Notes: a model not told the origin generated them from the letters alone. Counted from the stretch's first letter, positions 22,785 to 33,775 are shown. The stretch: DNA of 64,000 bases from Lepas anatifera (GCA_034440635.1 JAOTON010000774.1:44496-108495), one strand, 5' to 3'. Translations and numbers: made by a program.

Positions 22785-24894
22785 TACCCGATTTCATAGA
22801 TGTACATAGATGTACTGAGTACTGATTCTAGAAGATCTGTGTAGTTCAGGCTATAGTCGGGTCCAGCATCGCCGATTGAGGGAGGGCACGTGGTCGGGGG
22901 GGGGATAGCCGGACCAGGGGGCGCCTTTTTGTACGGCAAAAGTTATCAGGTGGGCACCAAATCATATCTTGGTGGCGCCGATACTCCCGTCCTAGGAGTT
23001 TATTGTAGAGGGAGGGGGTGGGAAGCGACCCTTCAGGGGCATCGATTTGATTGATGATTTGGGCTTTAGGGCGCACCAACCTGGATGGTCATATGACTTC
23101 CCACTTCCAGGGGCACTGAGGATCGATGAAGGGGGGGTAAGTGCCCCCTTGTCCCTGAATCCACCTATGGTTCAGGCTTGAGTGTCTTTGACAGTTTTGA
23201 GGAGCTTGCATCAGGATTTCCGCCTACATGATGACGGAAGCCCTATTACGATCCAGAGAAAATAGAGTCCAGTTAAGCTAGCTTATGGAAGACTGTAGTT
23301 TTAATACTACCACCTACTAATAATGATGCATTAGGTATTAGAAGAATACCATTGGTCAGAGATGTAATGCCATTTTGCCAAAGAGGCAAAATGGCATAAC
23401 ATCGCTTCAAAATTGATATATTCCCTTATGCTTGGTTAACCTTAATGGATATTCGAGGCATATTCAGTAGTTCTTGGACAATAATGACAACAAACAGCTC
23501 TGCAGTTCTAACAGGATGATCTAATGCTACCGCTTAATATAATAGGTACGTACGTAGTAGTCCTAGTTAATATTTTAGGAGTAAGGAGGAGTTTATATAA
23601 TGTGCACTTTTAAAAGAAGCTCTGCCGTCTCTGACAGCTCTTCTACAGATATTCTGTTCTGACAGATAACTAGTATACCAGCACTGCTATCGTTGAATAC
23701 AACAGGAGCCTGCCCACGAAAAGCGAGATCACGATCTCAGGTGCCTCTAACTGATGGCTGCAATGATGTACCTTATTAATTCAACTATTTGAGGTTTAAA
23801 ACCCCAGACGCTCAATAATCCATCACCCGAGGGTGCCCCTGAAGGTGATGAAATCTCGCGGGAGGCCATGTGAGCCGAATGTACAAGCAGGCTGCATGTG
23901 CCACCGTGTCCACCGATATAGACGGCTGCAGAACCAGACACAGTATTTGCATTAACCACAGGTCCAGAGCGCGCCTCTCTCATGGTGATGCATAATACAG
24001 ACGGTTCTTACTCCATGCCGGTCGTGTCAGGACCGACGGCTGCTCTCCTGATGAGGCTGGCAACACACGGGGATCTTCGCTACGGGAAGAATAACCGCCT
24101 GAGCCGGCTTCAACGGTCAGAACACGACAGATTGGCAGGACCAGCGTCGGGGGTGGTGGCTGGAGTGACAGTGGGCAGCTCGTGGCCGCCACTCTGGAGA
24201 GGTGGACACCCCGAGTGTCCAGGCGAGCCGGGCCGCTGCACGGCGTGTCGCTATGCAGTTCAACTGGCCGATGGCAGAGGCGGGTGGCGCCGCCGCCCGG
24301 CAGTCCGCATTCCGCGCATACCGGCGCCAGATGCTTCGGTGAGGTATGACACACCCCCAGTACCACGCCGTCTGCAAAAGCGCGCAAACCCTGCAAAACC
24401 CGTTTCCTGCATAATTCGCCGCTCCATGCCGACGGGCAGCGCCCATCTTTGTTTTCGTCTGGTTCTTCCTTCTCCGTGACGGCGGCTGCCGGTCGGGGTG
24501 AGGTGATGTCCCGGACAAGTGCAGGCATGTCCGGGGCAAGTGCATTCGTATCCGGGTCAAGAACAGTGACATTTCTGATAAGCGGCGCCCTGATGCAACT
24601 GGGACAGACATTTCTCCATCGAGTGGTTGGTGATACAGGAATACCAGTTGTTTGCAAACCTGGCCACCAGACAAACAGGCTCTGTGGGGGTTGTGGATCA
24701 GGAGGTGGGCTGGAGCGCCTGGTTTGAGGAGAGCTGCAGAGACGGCCGCCCGCTCCGACCGGCTCTGACGAGGCGCGCCGCTCCGGGCGGCACGGACGGC
24801 CTGTTTGAACGCAGCCGGGGCGGCGGCGTGAATGGCGGAGGCCGGAACAGGCTGCTGGAGCCACACACATACCACAGACCGGGCCGGCAGCACA
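22785..24894. other. Non-coding stretch with one perfect hairpin and a GC-rich patch
   Basis: ATGCCATTTTGCC at 23367-23379 pairs perfectly with 23385-23397 around a five base loop. A SINE tail relic lies near 23053-23095. The GC-rich part 24120-24890 keeps long frames open on both strands without recognisable domains. Confidence 0.45.
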
Positions 24895-25372
24895 GCCAGC
24901 CACCGTCAGGCTGAGACACGCGGCGAGGCCAACAGCCACCGTCAGGCTGAGACACGCGGCGAGGCCAACAGCCACCGTCAGGCTGAGACACGTGGCGAGG
25001 CCAACAGCCACCGACAGGCTGAGACACGCGGCGGGGCCAACAGCCACCGACAGGCTGAGACACGCGGCGGGGCCAACAGCCACCGACAGGCTGAGACACG
25101 CGGCGGGGCCAACAGCCACCGACAGGCTGAGACACGCGGCGGGGCCAACAGCCACCGACAGGCTGAGACACGCGGCGGGGCCAACAGCCACCGTCAGGCT
25201 GAGACACGCGGCGGGGCCAACAGCCACCGACAGGCTGAGACACGCGGCGGAGCCAACAGCCACCGTCAGGCTGAGACACGCGGCGAGGCCAACAGCCACC
25301 GTCAGGCTGAGACACGCGGCGGGGCCAACAGCCACCGACAGGCTGAGACACGCGGCGGGGCCAACATCTGGT
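24895..25372. repeat. 36 bp minisatellite, about 13 copies
   Basis: The unit is CAGCCACCGTCAGGCTGAGA plus CACGCGGCGAGGCCAA. Two variant sites (CCGACAG/CCGTCAG and GGGGCC/GAGGCC) mark the copies. Since 36 is divisible by three and the unit has few stops, it creates a 12-residue repeat in several frames and underlies the 451-codon minus frame at 23980-25335, which I do not regard as a gene. Confidence 0.97.
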
Positions 25373-25447
25373 ATGCAGCAGAGGAACAGAGGACGCTACC
25401 ACCCACTGGAAAGCCAGCAGAGGAGTGGATAATGGCTTTGGCTTGAC

Positions 25448-25800
25448 ACATGATGCAGCAGCTGCCAGCTGGTGACATGACACAGGATGCAGCAGCTGCC
25501 AGCTGGTGACGACACAGGACGCAGCAGCTGCCAGCTGGTGACATGGTACAGGACGCAGCAGCTACCAGCTTGCGATCTGGTACTCAGGACGCAGTAGCTG
25601 CCAGCTTGCGATCTGGTACTCGGGACGCAGCAGCTGCCAGCTGGTGGCATGACACAGAAGGCAGCAGCTGCCAGGTGGTGACATGGTGCAGGACGCAGCA
25701 GCTGCCAGCTGGTGACATCAAACAGGACGCAGCAGCTCCAGCTGGTGAAATTGCATAGGACGCAGCAGCTGCCAGCTGGTGACATGGTACAGGAGGCAGC
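25448..25800. repeat. ~34 bp minisatellite, about 11 copies
   Basis: The unit core GCAGCAGCTGCCAGCTGGTG is followed by a variable 12-14 bases (ACATGACACAGGA and similar). Unit length varies between 31 and 35. It lies 75 bases from the 36 bp array. Confidence 0.92.
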
Positions 25801-26707
25801 GGCTACCCAGGACCTTGGGCGGCAGGCGATCGGGCAGCAGGGCGGTGGAGAAAGGAAAGGCCTGGGGCGCGAGCACTTTAATGCTCCTTAGTTGTACCGA
25901 TTCCCTACAGTACAACTCTTCCTGAAAATAGCACTCTTGTCTTCAGTCCACAGGCTCTTTCTTGAATTATTCTTGGAGTTGCATGTGCGTGCAGAGGCTG
26001 GCAGTCAATCTGATCGACGCTGGCAAAAACAAGCGGACGCAGCGGCGTTGAGTGACGGCTAATCGAGTGTTGATCTTTGTACCGTGTCTTTTAAATGGAC
26101 CGTTATTCGAAGGCCTGCAGGGTGGGTGGCATCCTGAGTCCGTAGCTTTTCCCGCTCTTACCGCGCCAGGAATGAAAAACCCAAAGATTAGCGGAAACCA
26201 GTCGGTCCGTGTCTGCGGCTGCTGCGCGTCCTCGCCGGAACTCGCTCACGTGCCCACGAGCTCTAACTCACCGGGTAAGTCGCACTGCTTAAAGCCAGCT
26301 CGGTTGGGCATTAGTCTCTAAGCGACGGTACTAGCTGCCGGACCACGCCGGCGCAGGCGCGGACGCGTCGCCGCGTGAGAACCGGCGGGGCCGGCGGTCA
26401 CCGCCATGCCTCAGCCGGCGTGGGAATGCTGACCGGCGTGTCGCCCGGCCACGCCGCCGCTGCGGGACCTTTGATCCGACGCTGCTTCCGCCTGCCGTTC
26501 GGTCTCACCGATTAGGTGGATCGGACGGGACGCCGTCACCGCAGCAGAATAGCGGACCGGTGGACGCTGTACTGCTACAAAGAGAGGAGTGATGACTGGA
26601 CTGTTCTGTTTTCATTGCGATGTTCGACTTCATTAAACTGAAGCTATTATGTACGATTAAAATATGGAGTATCGGTTTTATGATTTGTGCATAGGTCCAC
26701 AAATCAC

Positions 26708-26710
<3 letters not shown>
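25801..26710. other. Non-coding stretch
   Basis: CpG-rich at 26330-26480; no recognisable exon or mobile element. Confidence 0.4.
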
Positions 26711-26768
<58 letters not shown>

Positions 26769-26821
26769 CCTCTCTCTATCTCCCTCTCTCTCTCCCTCTC
26801 CCTCTCGCTCTCTCTCTCTCT
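26711..26821. repeat. (TC)n microsatellite with TATC and CCTC interruptions
   Basis: About 110 bases of CT-rich dinucleotide repeat. Confidence 0.97.
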
Positions 26822-27410
26822 AACTTTACAAAATATTGGAAAATGGACTCGACTTCATTGTCGTATATCTGGACATTTCAAAATAATTTTCAAAATGAAT
26901 AGGCACAATGGATACCTCGTCAAGTGTAAAATAGTCTTAGAATTTTAGGACAACGCCTACAAAGGTTAAAGTCATAGGTACCCGGGAGTCCTAGCCACCC
27001 GTTTCCGCCGTCCTAGGCTAGGACGGCGGAAACAGTAAGCAGCACAAGTGCATACAAGTATACAATCACCACCGCCCCAAAACATTACCACCGTGAATAC
27101 GACCTCCAACACCAGCTCCAGCACCATCATCAACATCAGACATGAATGACTAAAAGCAGGGTACAGTAACGGCAGTTCAGCACAGCGGCGGCCATAGACA
27201 ATATCTTATTCGGCCGGACCTGTGCCCAGGGCAGCAGTCACTAAGCTACGATCTTCATGTGGTGATGTGTGCCTGTGTAATAGCTGAGTATGTGTGTGCT
27301 TGTATACGGTGAGTGACAGTAACCGGTACGAGTGATTGCGGAACGTGTTAGGCAAGGCGCCTCGACTTATCACACATTGAGTTTTGCGCCAGTTTAAGGA
27401 ATGTGTTGGG

Positions 27411-27413
<3 letters not shown>
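26822..27413. other. Non-coding stretch with a perfect hairpin
   Basis: GTTTCCGCCGTCCTA at 27001-27015 pairs perfectly with 27019-27033 around a three base loop. Nothing else is recognised. Confidence 0.6.

Positions 27414-27454
<41 letters not shown>
27414..27454. repeat. (AT)n tract at the left edge of the Penelope palindrome
   Basis: About 40 bases of AT. A matching tract occurs at 30323-30348, at the opposite edge. Confidence 0.97.
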
Positions 27455-27456
<2 letters not shown>

Positions 27457-27663
27457 TTTCAAACACTGTCGATTGAACTTCAGCGAAAAATTCGTTTTAG
27501 CTAGTTTTTTGTTTTCGTTTTCGCAGGTTCGTATCAGTTTTTTCACTCTGTTGTCGTTCATGGAAGATAATATAAGTCCTAAATCGGTAGGCATTACACA
27601 GTTATATTATTCACGGCATTTACAGGTACAGTCGACGTTTCGAAGGCTTTCAGCGATCATTAT

Positions 27664-28037
27664 TTTTTTTATATAAATTTTGTTCAAGTTGTTCCTGGTA
27701 AGGCTGCTGGAGTCGGAGTCTCACTAAAGTCATCAAGGGACTTGTCACGGAGACCCCGACCCCACCACCCGAACGAGCAACTCCCTCAATGGAGGGTCAA
27801 TTTAGAAGCCAAAGTTTAACGTCCCACAAAGCACAGGGACGGCCGCCCCGCTCAGGTCACCCTCTCACCAGTCAGTTGCCAGCCGACCTGTACAGCCGAC
27901 CTGTACGTCGGGTAAACTATTGAGCGCCGGAGCGTCTCAGGGGAACCGATCCCAAGCCTGGACATGCACTGCCACTGCATGCTTCTGAGCAGCGGGCCGG
28001 AGCCCAACGCTCTACCAACTGAGCTACCGGGGCGGCA
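27664..28037 (-). mobile_element. tRNA-derived SINE inserted in the left Penelope arm
   Basis: The SINE is absent from the right arm. It is bounded by ATTAT at 27659-27663 and 28038-28042, where the uninterrupted right arm has a single copy. On the minus strand it has a tRNA head (GCCCCGGTAGCTCAGTTGGT, a B-box-like GGATCGGTTCCCC), a body with GACGTTAAACTTTGGC, and an A-rich tail. A second, 5'-truncated copy lies at 33940-34150. Confidence 0.92.
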
Positions 28038-28276
28038 ATTATCCAGACATTAATGACATAACCACATAATAATATTACATACAAAAACACATATTATATA
28101 AGAGTCGTGGCAGGGTCGGGCGGATTTCAAAAGATGATCGGTTGTATGAAGAATGAAGCTCAAAATATGTATGAATATATGATAACGTGACTAAAGCTTT
28201 TAACTTCCTCTTTTTGAGCATACACAAAAACATGAGACCTAAAGTCTTTCACAATTTTTTTCTTAGTTTACAGTTG

Positions 28277-28912
28277 TCATGTATTCCACAGATGGAGCTT
28301 CTCAGTTTGATCGAGTTGCGTGTTTAGTTCAGGGTTGTGTTCGCGGATGTAAAGTGCGTCTGTGATCCATATTCTGAGATGATCATTGATATGCTTGTGC
28401 GTAAATGTGTTGTCGGTGAGGATTTTTCTGGTGAGCTGTGTTTGGTGGTGTTGTTCTACGTGGTTCTTGATGGAGCTGGTGTGGCCTGGTGCTTTGTGTA
28501 GAGTGAGGCGTCGTGAGAGGGATGTTGTCGTGGCACCGATGTACTTAGCGGCAACGAGCCTACAGTCTCCTAAGGGGCAGTTAAATTGATAAAGTACATT
28601 GGTGCGTGACAGAGGGGTAGTCTTGTCTGATGTGTTGTTGCGAATGATGAGGTTGGAAGTTTTTCTATTTTTGTAATAGATAGTGAGATGCAGCTGGGTG
28701 TCAGAATTTGTGCACTTTAAGTTGTCGCGAATGATATGCTGCATGATTCTTTCGTCATCTTTATGGGCACTGCTCATAAAGTTGCGGTAGTAGAGCCTGA
28801 TGGATTTCGCTTCTGGCGCCTTGTCACTACTGGTCTTTTTTAGATGTTTTTTGAAAGTCTCATCAACAACCTTGTTAGAGTATCCGTTGTTGATTGTTGA
28901 TGAGACTTTCAA
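28277..28912 (-). pseudogene. Penelope-like ORF C-terminus with GIY-YIG nuclease, left copy
   Basis: The 211-codon frame has no ATG at its 5' edge because it begins inside a hairpin; it is the end of a longer ORF. It shows CPLGDC (zinc-binding Cys pair), KYIGATTTSLSRRLTLH (YIG and the catalytic Arg region), HVEQHH, then ITDALYIREHNPELN. GIY-YIG nucleases use a Glu at this last motif; this copy has Asp, whereas the right copy has ITEALYI. Penelope elements use this domain as the retrotransposition endonuclease. With no RT and a changed Glu, this copy is inactive. Confidence 0.88.
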
Positions 28913-29329
28913 AAAACATCTAAGAAAGACCAGTAGTATCTATTTTTGTAATAGATAGTGAGATGCAGCTGGGTGTCAGAATTTGTGCACTTTAAGTTGT
29001 CGCGAATGATATGCTGCATGATTCTTTCGTCATCTTTATGGGCACTGCTCATAAAGTTGCGGTAGTAGAGCCTGATGGATTTCGCTTCTGGCGCCTTGTC
29101 ACTACTGGTCTTTTTTAGATGTTTTTTGAAAGTCTCATCAACAACCTTGTTAGAGTATCCGTTGTTGATTGTTGATGAGACTTTCAAAAAACATCTAAAA
29201 AAGACCAGTCACTTGCCTTGTCACTACTGGTCTTTTTTAGATGTTTTTTGAAAGTCTCATCAACAACCTTGTTAGAGTATCCGTTGTTGATTGTTGATGA
29301 GACTTTCAAAAACATCTAAAAAAGACCAG
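28830..29329. repeat. Three copies of a ~104 bp hairpin at the palindrome junction
   Basis: Each hairpin has ~40 bp near-perfect arms (CTGGTCTTTTTTAGATG ... CATCTAAAAAAGACCAG) around a ~24 base loop. They lie at 28830-28933, 29105-29208 and 29227-29329. The first and second are 275 bases apart and belong to a tandem duplication that also copies coding sequence (28670-28938 to 28945-29213), giving the extra partial frame at 28909-29187. The third lies at the centre of the whole palindrome. Confidence 0.92.
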
Positions 29330-29882
29330 TAGTGACAAGGCGCCAGAATCGAAATCCATCAGGCTTTACTACCGCAACTTTATGAGCAGTGCCCATAAAG
29401 ATGACGAAAGAATCATGCAGCATATCATTCGCGACAACTTAAAGTGCACAAATTCTGACACCCAGCTGCATCTCACTATCTATTACAAAAATAGAAAAAC
29501 TTCCAACCTCATCATTCGCAACAACACATCAGACAAGACTACCCCTCTGTCACGCACCAATGTACTTTATCAATTTAACTGCCCCTTAGGAGACTGTAGG
29601 CTCGTTGCCGCTAAGTACATCGGTGCCACGACAACATCCCTCTCACGACGCCTCACTCTACACAAAGTACCAGGCCACACCAGCTCCATCAAGAACCACG
29701 TAGAACAACACCACCAAACACAGCTCACCAGAAAAATCCTCACCGACAGCACATTTACGCACAAGCATATCAATGACCATCTCAGAATATGGATCACAGA
29801 AGCACTTTACATCCGCGAACACAACCCTGAACTAAACACGCAACTCGATCAAACTGAGAAGCTCCATCTGTGGAATACATGA
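29310..29882 (+). pseudogene. Penelope-like ORF C-terminus with GIY-YIG nuclease, right copy
   Basis: The frame holds the same domains as the left copy and keeps the catalytic Glu (ITEALYIREHNPELN). It ends at TGA 29880-29882. At its 5' edge one A is missing from an A-run (29307-29312 region) compared with the left copy, breaking the frame inside the hairpin. No RT precedes it. Confidence 0.88.
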
Positions 29883-30183
29883 CAACTGTAAACTAAGAAA
29901 AAAAATTGTGAAAGACTAGGCCCCATTTTTTGTGTATGCTCAAAAAGAGGAAGTTAAAAGCTTTAGTCACGTTATCATATATTCATACATATTGTGAGCT
30001 TCATTCTTCATACAACCGATCATCTTTTGAAATCCGCCCGACCCTGCCACGACTTTTATATAATATGTGTTTTTGTATGTAATATTATTATGTGGTTATG
30101 TCATTAATGTCTCGATAATGATCGCTGAAAGCCTTCGAAACGTCGACTGTACCTGTAAATGCCGTGAATAATATAACTGTGTA

Positions 30184-30323
30184 ATGCCTGCTGATTTAGG
30201 ACTTATATCATCTTCCATCAACGACAACAGAGTGAAAAAACTGATACGAACCTGCGAAAACGAAAACAAAAAACTAGCTAAAACGAATTCTTCGCTGAAG
30301 TTCAATCGACAGTGTTTGAGAGA
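30184..30323 (+). pseudogene. Penelope-like ORF N-terminus, truncated
   Basis: The frame starts MPADLGLISSSINDNRVKKL and continues with a charged, probably helical stretch (CENENKKLAKTNSSLKFNRQ) before running into the AT tract. The inverted arm has the same frame at 27594-27455. Position after the 3' UTR supports a pseudo-LTR layout. Confidence 0.7.
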
Positions 30324-30348
30324 ATATATATATATATATATATATATA
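30323..30348. repeat. (AT)n tract at the right edge of the Penelope palindrome
   Basis: About 26 bases of AT, the counterpart of 27414-27454. Confidence 0.95.
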
Positions 30349-31238
30349 ATCATCATCTCGGAATCTATCAGTCTGATTTCAAAAACTCAAACTAGGATCG
30401 ACTGGTCTTAGCCCACACCTCATTTTCGTAACAAGAAGATTCCAAAATTTAAAAAATAACCAAAGGGGCATGAAAATATACAAGTTTAACCCGTTTTTAG
30501 GGTTTTCAATAACTCCCGGTCCCGTTGCCCGATTTTCACAGATCTAGTGCGTTGGTATTGGAAGGAGGGAAGTAGGCTTACATTTCTTTTAAACACGTGA
30601 AAATTCGTAATTCAATGACGGTTTCGGGGCCAGCATTATGTGGGAGAATCAACATTTTAAAACCTCGACATAGGCAAATTAAAAAATGAAAAAAATCATC
30701 AAAGGCGGAGGAAGGACAGTAAAATACCTTCAGGGGTAAGGAACATGTGAAAAATGCCTCAGAAGCATGCATATATGTTCCTCGACTATTCTTAGCAGGG
30801 CTGGGGATCTCTTCTCGATCCAGGGAAGGGGAGGGGATCTGAGTGAGTTAACGCTGGCACGGCAATACAAGCCCTGTACATAGCCTATGGAAGACCCAAG
30901 CTTTAGGGGGCCTGATCCCTCAACACCCCTGGGATCCCCACCCATGATTCATACTTTTAATCTTGACTAACCTATATTCGCCCAGGCCAAACCACAGCGG
31001 GGCGGTGGGGGGAGGGGAAGGGATGTCTGAATGATCGTACTCATTGATCCACCAATGGATAAGGTTTTCCTCAGTCGTTCCTGGAAACAGATGCACATCC
31101 AGGACGTTTATCACATGCATTTCAATAAATATACTTAAATACCATAGGAAACGCGTGAAATTCCCCTAAACTATAATATAGCTATGGGAGAAGGGTATCA
31201 TTAATTGCGCTCCTGTTGATTGTACTGTAAGCAGTACT
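30349..31238. other. Non-coding stretch
   Basis: No gene or transposon recognised. Confidence 0.4.
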
Positions 31239-31242
31239 TTAA

Positions 31243-31640
31243 CTCGCGCCCCGCAGGGGTCCCTGGCGTGGCGAACCCAGCTTGGGGGGGCGTATTTCTT
31301 CATCCGTATCTCGTTTCCTATACAAGGTTAAGCAAAATTACGGGTGTTGTTTGAAAAATTTTGACCAAGCAACGAGGAAATATGCCATCTTTTTTAATGT
31401 CAGGCTAATATTAAGGTCACTAAAGGTAACAACAGGGTATTGCAGATTTTCCGCTCTAGACTTTAACATAGCAGAGCTAGAGCACATCTTTAGGTATCAT
31501 TGGAATCCTCTCATCGTGGCCAATCGAATTATGTATATTATGACCATACTAGGGCAAATGGTGAGAATAGCCTGAGCTCAAGCCAGGTCAGCATTACGTG
31601 GTGACCTGGTACGGTCATGTTGCACATAAATTGAATCTCA
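31243..31640 (+). mobile_element. TTAA element of the CACGCGC family, partial copy F
   Basis: TTAA at 31239-31242 is followed by CTCGCGCCCCGCAGGGG and a GGGGGGCGTATTTC block that is mirrored in copy E at 47700-47788. Downstream, ATTGGAATCCTCTCATCG with an ATTATGTATATTATGACC block matches a core also seen in copies A, B, D and E. The right end is not clear. Confidence 0.6.
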
Positions 31641-32059
31641 GTGACGAGAGAAATAAAATAAAATAGAAGTAAAGGCTCTGTCTAAATTCAGTGCAACGTT
31701 ATATGCAAAATAATCTCAGTTTACTCAGGTACCTAGCCTCAGATAACCCCTGAGAGATTAGATGCTCCGACACCGAACTGGATGGTCAGGAAGGTGCTGA
31801 AAATACATGGTCTGAGGACTTTTAACTTGATCCGTCCCGTTTTTTTAACTGTTTTCATTTTTTTCTTACAAAAATAACTGTTTTCACCTTATACCTATTG
31901 GGGGAAAAATTACTCTTAAGTCACCAACATGACAATTCCGAGATAGCAAATGTATACGCTCCAATGACCTCATAATGTCATAAAAGCTTGGAACTGATCC
32001 GTTGGCAGATGCTTCTTTGGTGCTGCTTCAAACTCGTGAGTTTGGGTTTTGTGAGTTCG
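31641..32059. other. Non-coding stretch
   Basis: Nothing recognised. Confidence 0.4.
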
Positions 32060-32254
32060 GGGACTGGATGTTCTAGTGGTTACGTCGCCCGTCTTCAGAT
32101 TGGACAGCATGGATTAACGTGGTTCAATCCCCACGACGGAAAACCGCCTGCCATGCCCGATCTGACTCGGTGGAGAGGGTGCTTAACCACCCAAGCCATT
32201 ACTGCCTTTAATTTGGAAGTGTGCTTGTTGGGAGTGGCACAAATAAAATAAAAC
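32060..32254 (+). mobile_element. tRNA-derived SINE, copy 2
   Basis: Same family as 1950-2156. It has GTTCTAGTGGTTACG in the head, TGGTTCAATCCCC as B-box, a TTGGGAGTGGCACAAATAA end and an A-rich tail. A diverged copy. Confidence 0.85.
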
Positions 32255-33221
32255 AAATGAACATAAAATTTGATGTTGCGAATTTACACAGGCTCATGAA
32301 CTGAGATTATCTGACCTAAAAACGTCATATGTGTGAAATATATCAGAAATAAAGTACTGTAAATTGTTAAGCATCTTCGTGTTTGTGCTATTGAGGGAAA
32401 ACAGGACGGGGGAGAGCCAATTCACCCCCCCCCATCCCACCGGACATGTGTTTACTCTCAATATTACAATCCGATTGCATTAGACCCATCCCCTTCCGCG
32501 CTCCCATTTCAAGCAGGTTTATTTATCTGCCTCTGCGAAAAGTTACATGAAACTGTGAGTCAACAACCGCCCGAAACCTCAATAAAAACATTCAAACGTT
32601 CTAATCTCTCTCAATATTGTTCCAGATTGCTTTATTGTCTACGGTAATAGAACCAAGCTGTTATGGGAAGATGAGGCGAAACGCAGATTAATTAACCTTA
32701 CTGATGCAGTACAACGAATCACCACCAGCAAAACAAACGAGCCAACGATGTTGTCATGAGCAAATTGTACCTCACAGGAGCTGGGTCATACAAACACAAA
32801 CTATACCAATTTTGGCCAATTTCAGCGCTCCCTTTGAGATCTCAACGTACGTGAGTGACAGTATTTTCCCACAATCACGTCCATAGGAGTGGGAGCGTCG
32901 ACAACACCGTATGTGCCAATGTTCATTCTGAAGCCATTTCAGTCCAGTCAACGCCATTGGGTTGGGGGTTATAAAGTCACAACCGATCAGTATGAGCAAT
33001 TCTCTGTCCGCTTCCTCATAAAGACTGTATTATCTGTCCGCTTCCCCGTAAAGACTGTCTGTCCACCCCTCACCTCAACTGGCTTTTCACAAACGTAACT
33101 AAATTCGCTTCCAACTTCTCCAAGAAACTCTTTGAATAGATCCAAAGCTATTTAACCCGAAGAAGGAAAGGAAATACCATTTGTTCTCTGGAGTAGTTTG
33201 CTCCGATGACTCCGGTACCAG
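32255..33221. other. Non-coding stretch
   Basis: A short direct repeat (CTGTCCGCTTCC...TAAAGACTGT) occurs at 33004-33060. No gene. Confidence 0.4.
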
Positions 33222-33775
33222 GGGCATTCCAGGACAAAACGACCAAAAATATTTCAATTTGACACCACCATGTTTAGAAAGAAATCTGAAACTTTATCTC
33301 CGGGGTAGTTTTCGGCCATGAACACGACTGCGAGAATCTTAGCTCCCTCCGACCAACGGTGACCGAGTTATAGCCCGAGGAATTTTCGGGAGGTCACCTT
33401 GTAGACTCACCTTTGATGCTTCATAACTAAAAAACGCATCGCCTGATTAACAAGTTTTGTATATAAATAAACTTGACTTGCACCATAGATTATTGGAAAA
33501 AGGAAAATTTCCAAAATTCAAAATTTTTGACTTTTAATTTGTTTGACCTTTTCTTTAGTGACTTAGCATGACCTTCTGGCAGCTGAAATTGACCTTTCAG
33601 ATACCTCAAACATTTTGCTTCATACATTATCTTCCAATAAAAAAATTAAAAAAGATATTCTTGCTATAAATTCCAAAATTTTAGCACAAATTTTGATTTT
33701 GAAATCAGTTGCTTGCAATGATGTTGCTTTGTCCTTACGAAATTTTCATCGTGCAAGTGTCAGAGTTTATGAAAA
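33222..33775 (+). repeat. Outer inverted repeat, left arm
   Basis: From GGCATTCCAGGACAAAACG to the TTAA at 33776 this segment recurs inverted at 36937-37545. The arms are diverged but clearly alike, for example in GGTCACCTTGTAGACTCACC. A relative of the outer end also starts copy G at 49362. Confidence 0.85.

Larger units (their letters stand above)
27455..28933 (-). mobile_element. Penelope-like element 3' end, left inverted copy
   Basis: Read on the minus strand: the C-terminal part of the Penelope ORF (28912-28277), a 3' UTR, then, after a SINE insertion, a second segment encoding the element's N-terminal frame (27594-27455, LGLILSSMNDNRVKKLIR). It stops in the AT tract. Having the start of the element after its end fits the tandem or pseudo-LTR arrangement known for Penelope elements. 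The reverse transcriptase is absent. Confidence 0.85.
29217..30323 (+). mobile_element. Penelope-like element 3' end, right inverted copy
   Basis: This is the inverted partner of 27455-28933 without the SINE: C-terminal ORF, 3' UTR, then the N-terminal segment up to the AT tract. Near 30118-30150 it has CTGAAAGCCTTCGAAACGTC, a motif that resembles a decayed hammerhead ribozyme core, as is known from Penelope terminal repeats. Confidence 0.85.

Noticed and set aside
23980..25335. 451-codon open frame on the minus strand
   Set aside because: Its first third is the 36 bp minisatellite, whose unit is a multiple of three with few stops, and the rest is GC-rich sequence that is also open in two other frames. 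No domain is recognisable.
24832..25446. 204-codon plus-strand frame with a 12-residue repeat
   Set aside because: Pure translation of the minisatellite; equally long frames exist on the other strand.
27940..28037. Candidate tRNA gene on the minus strand
   Set aside because: It is the head of a SINE with target duplication; the variable region is too long and the 3' end continues into the SINE body.
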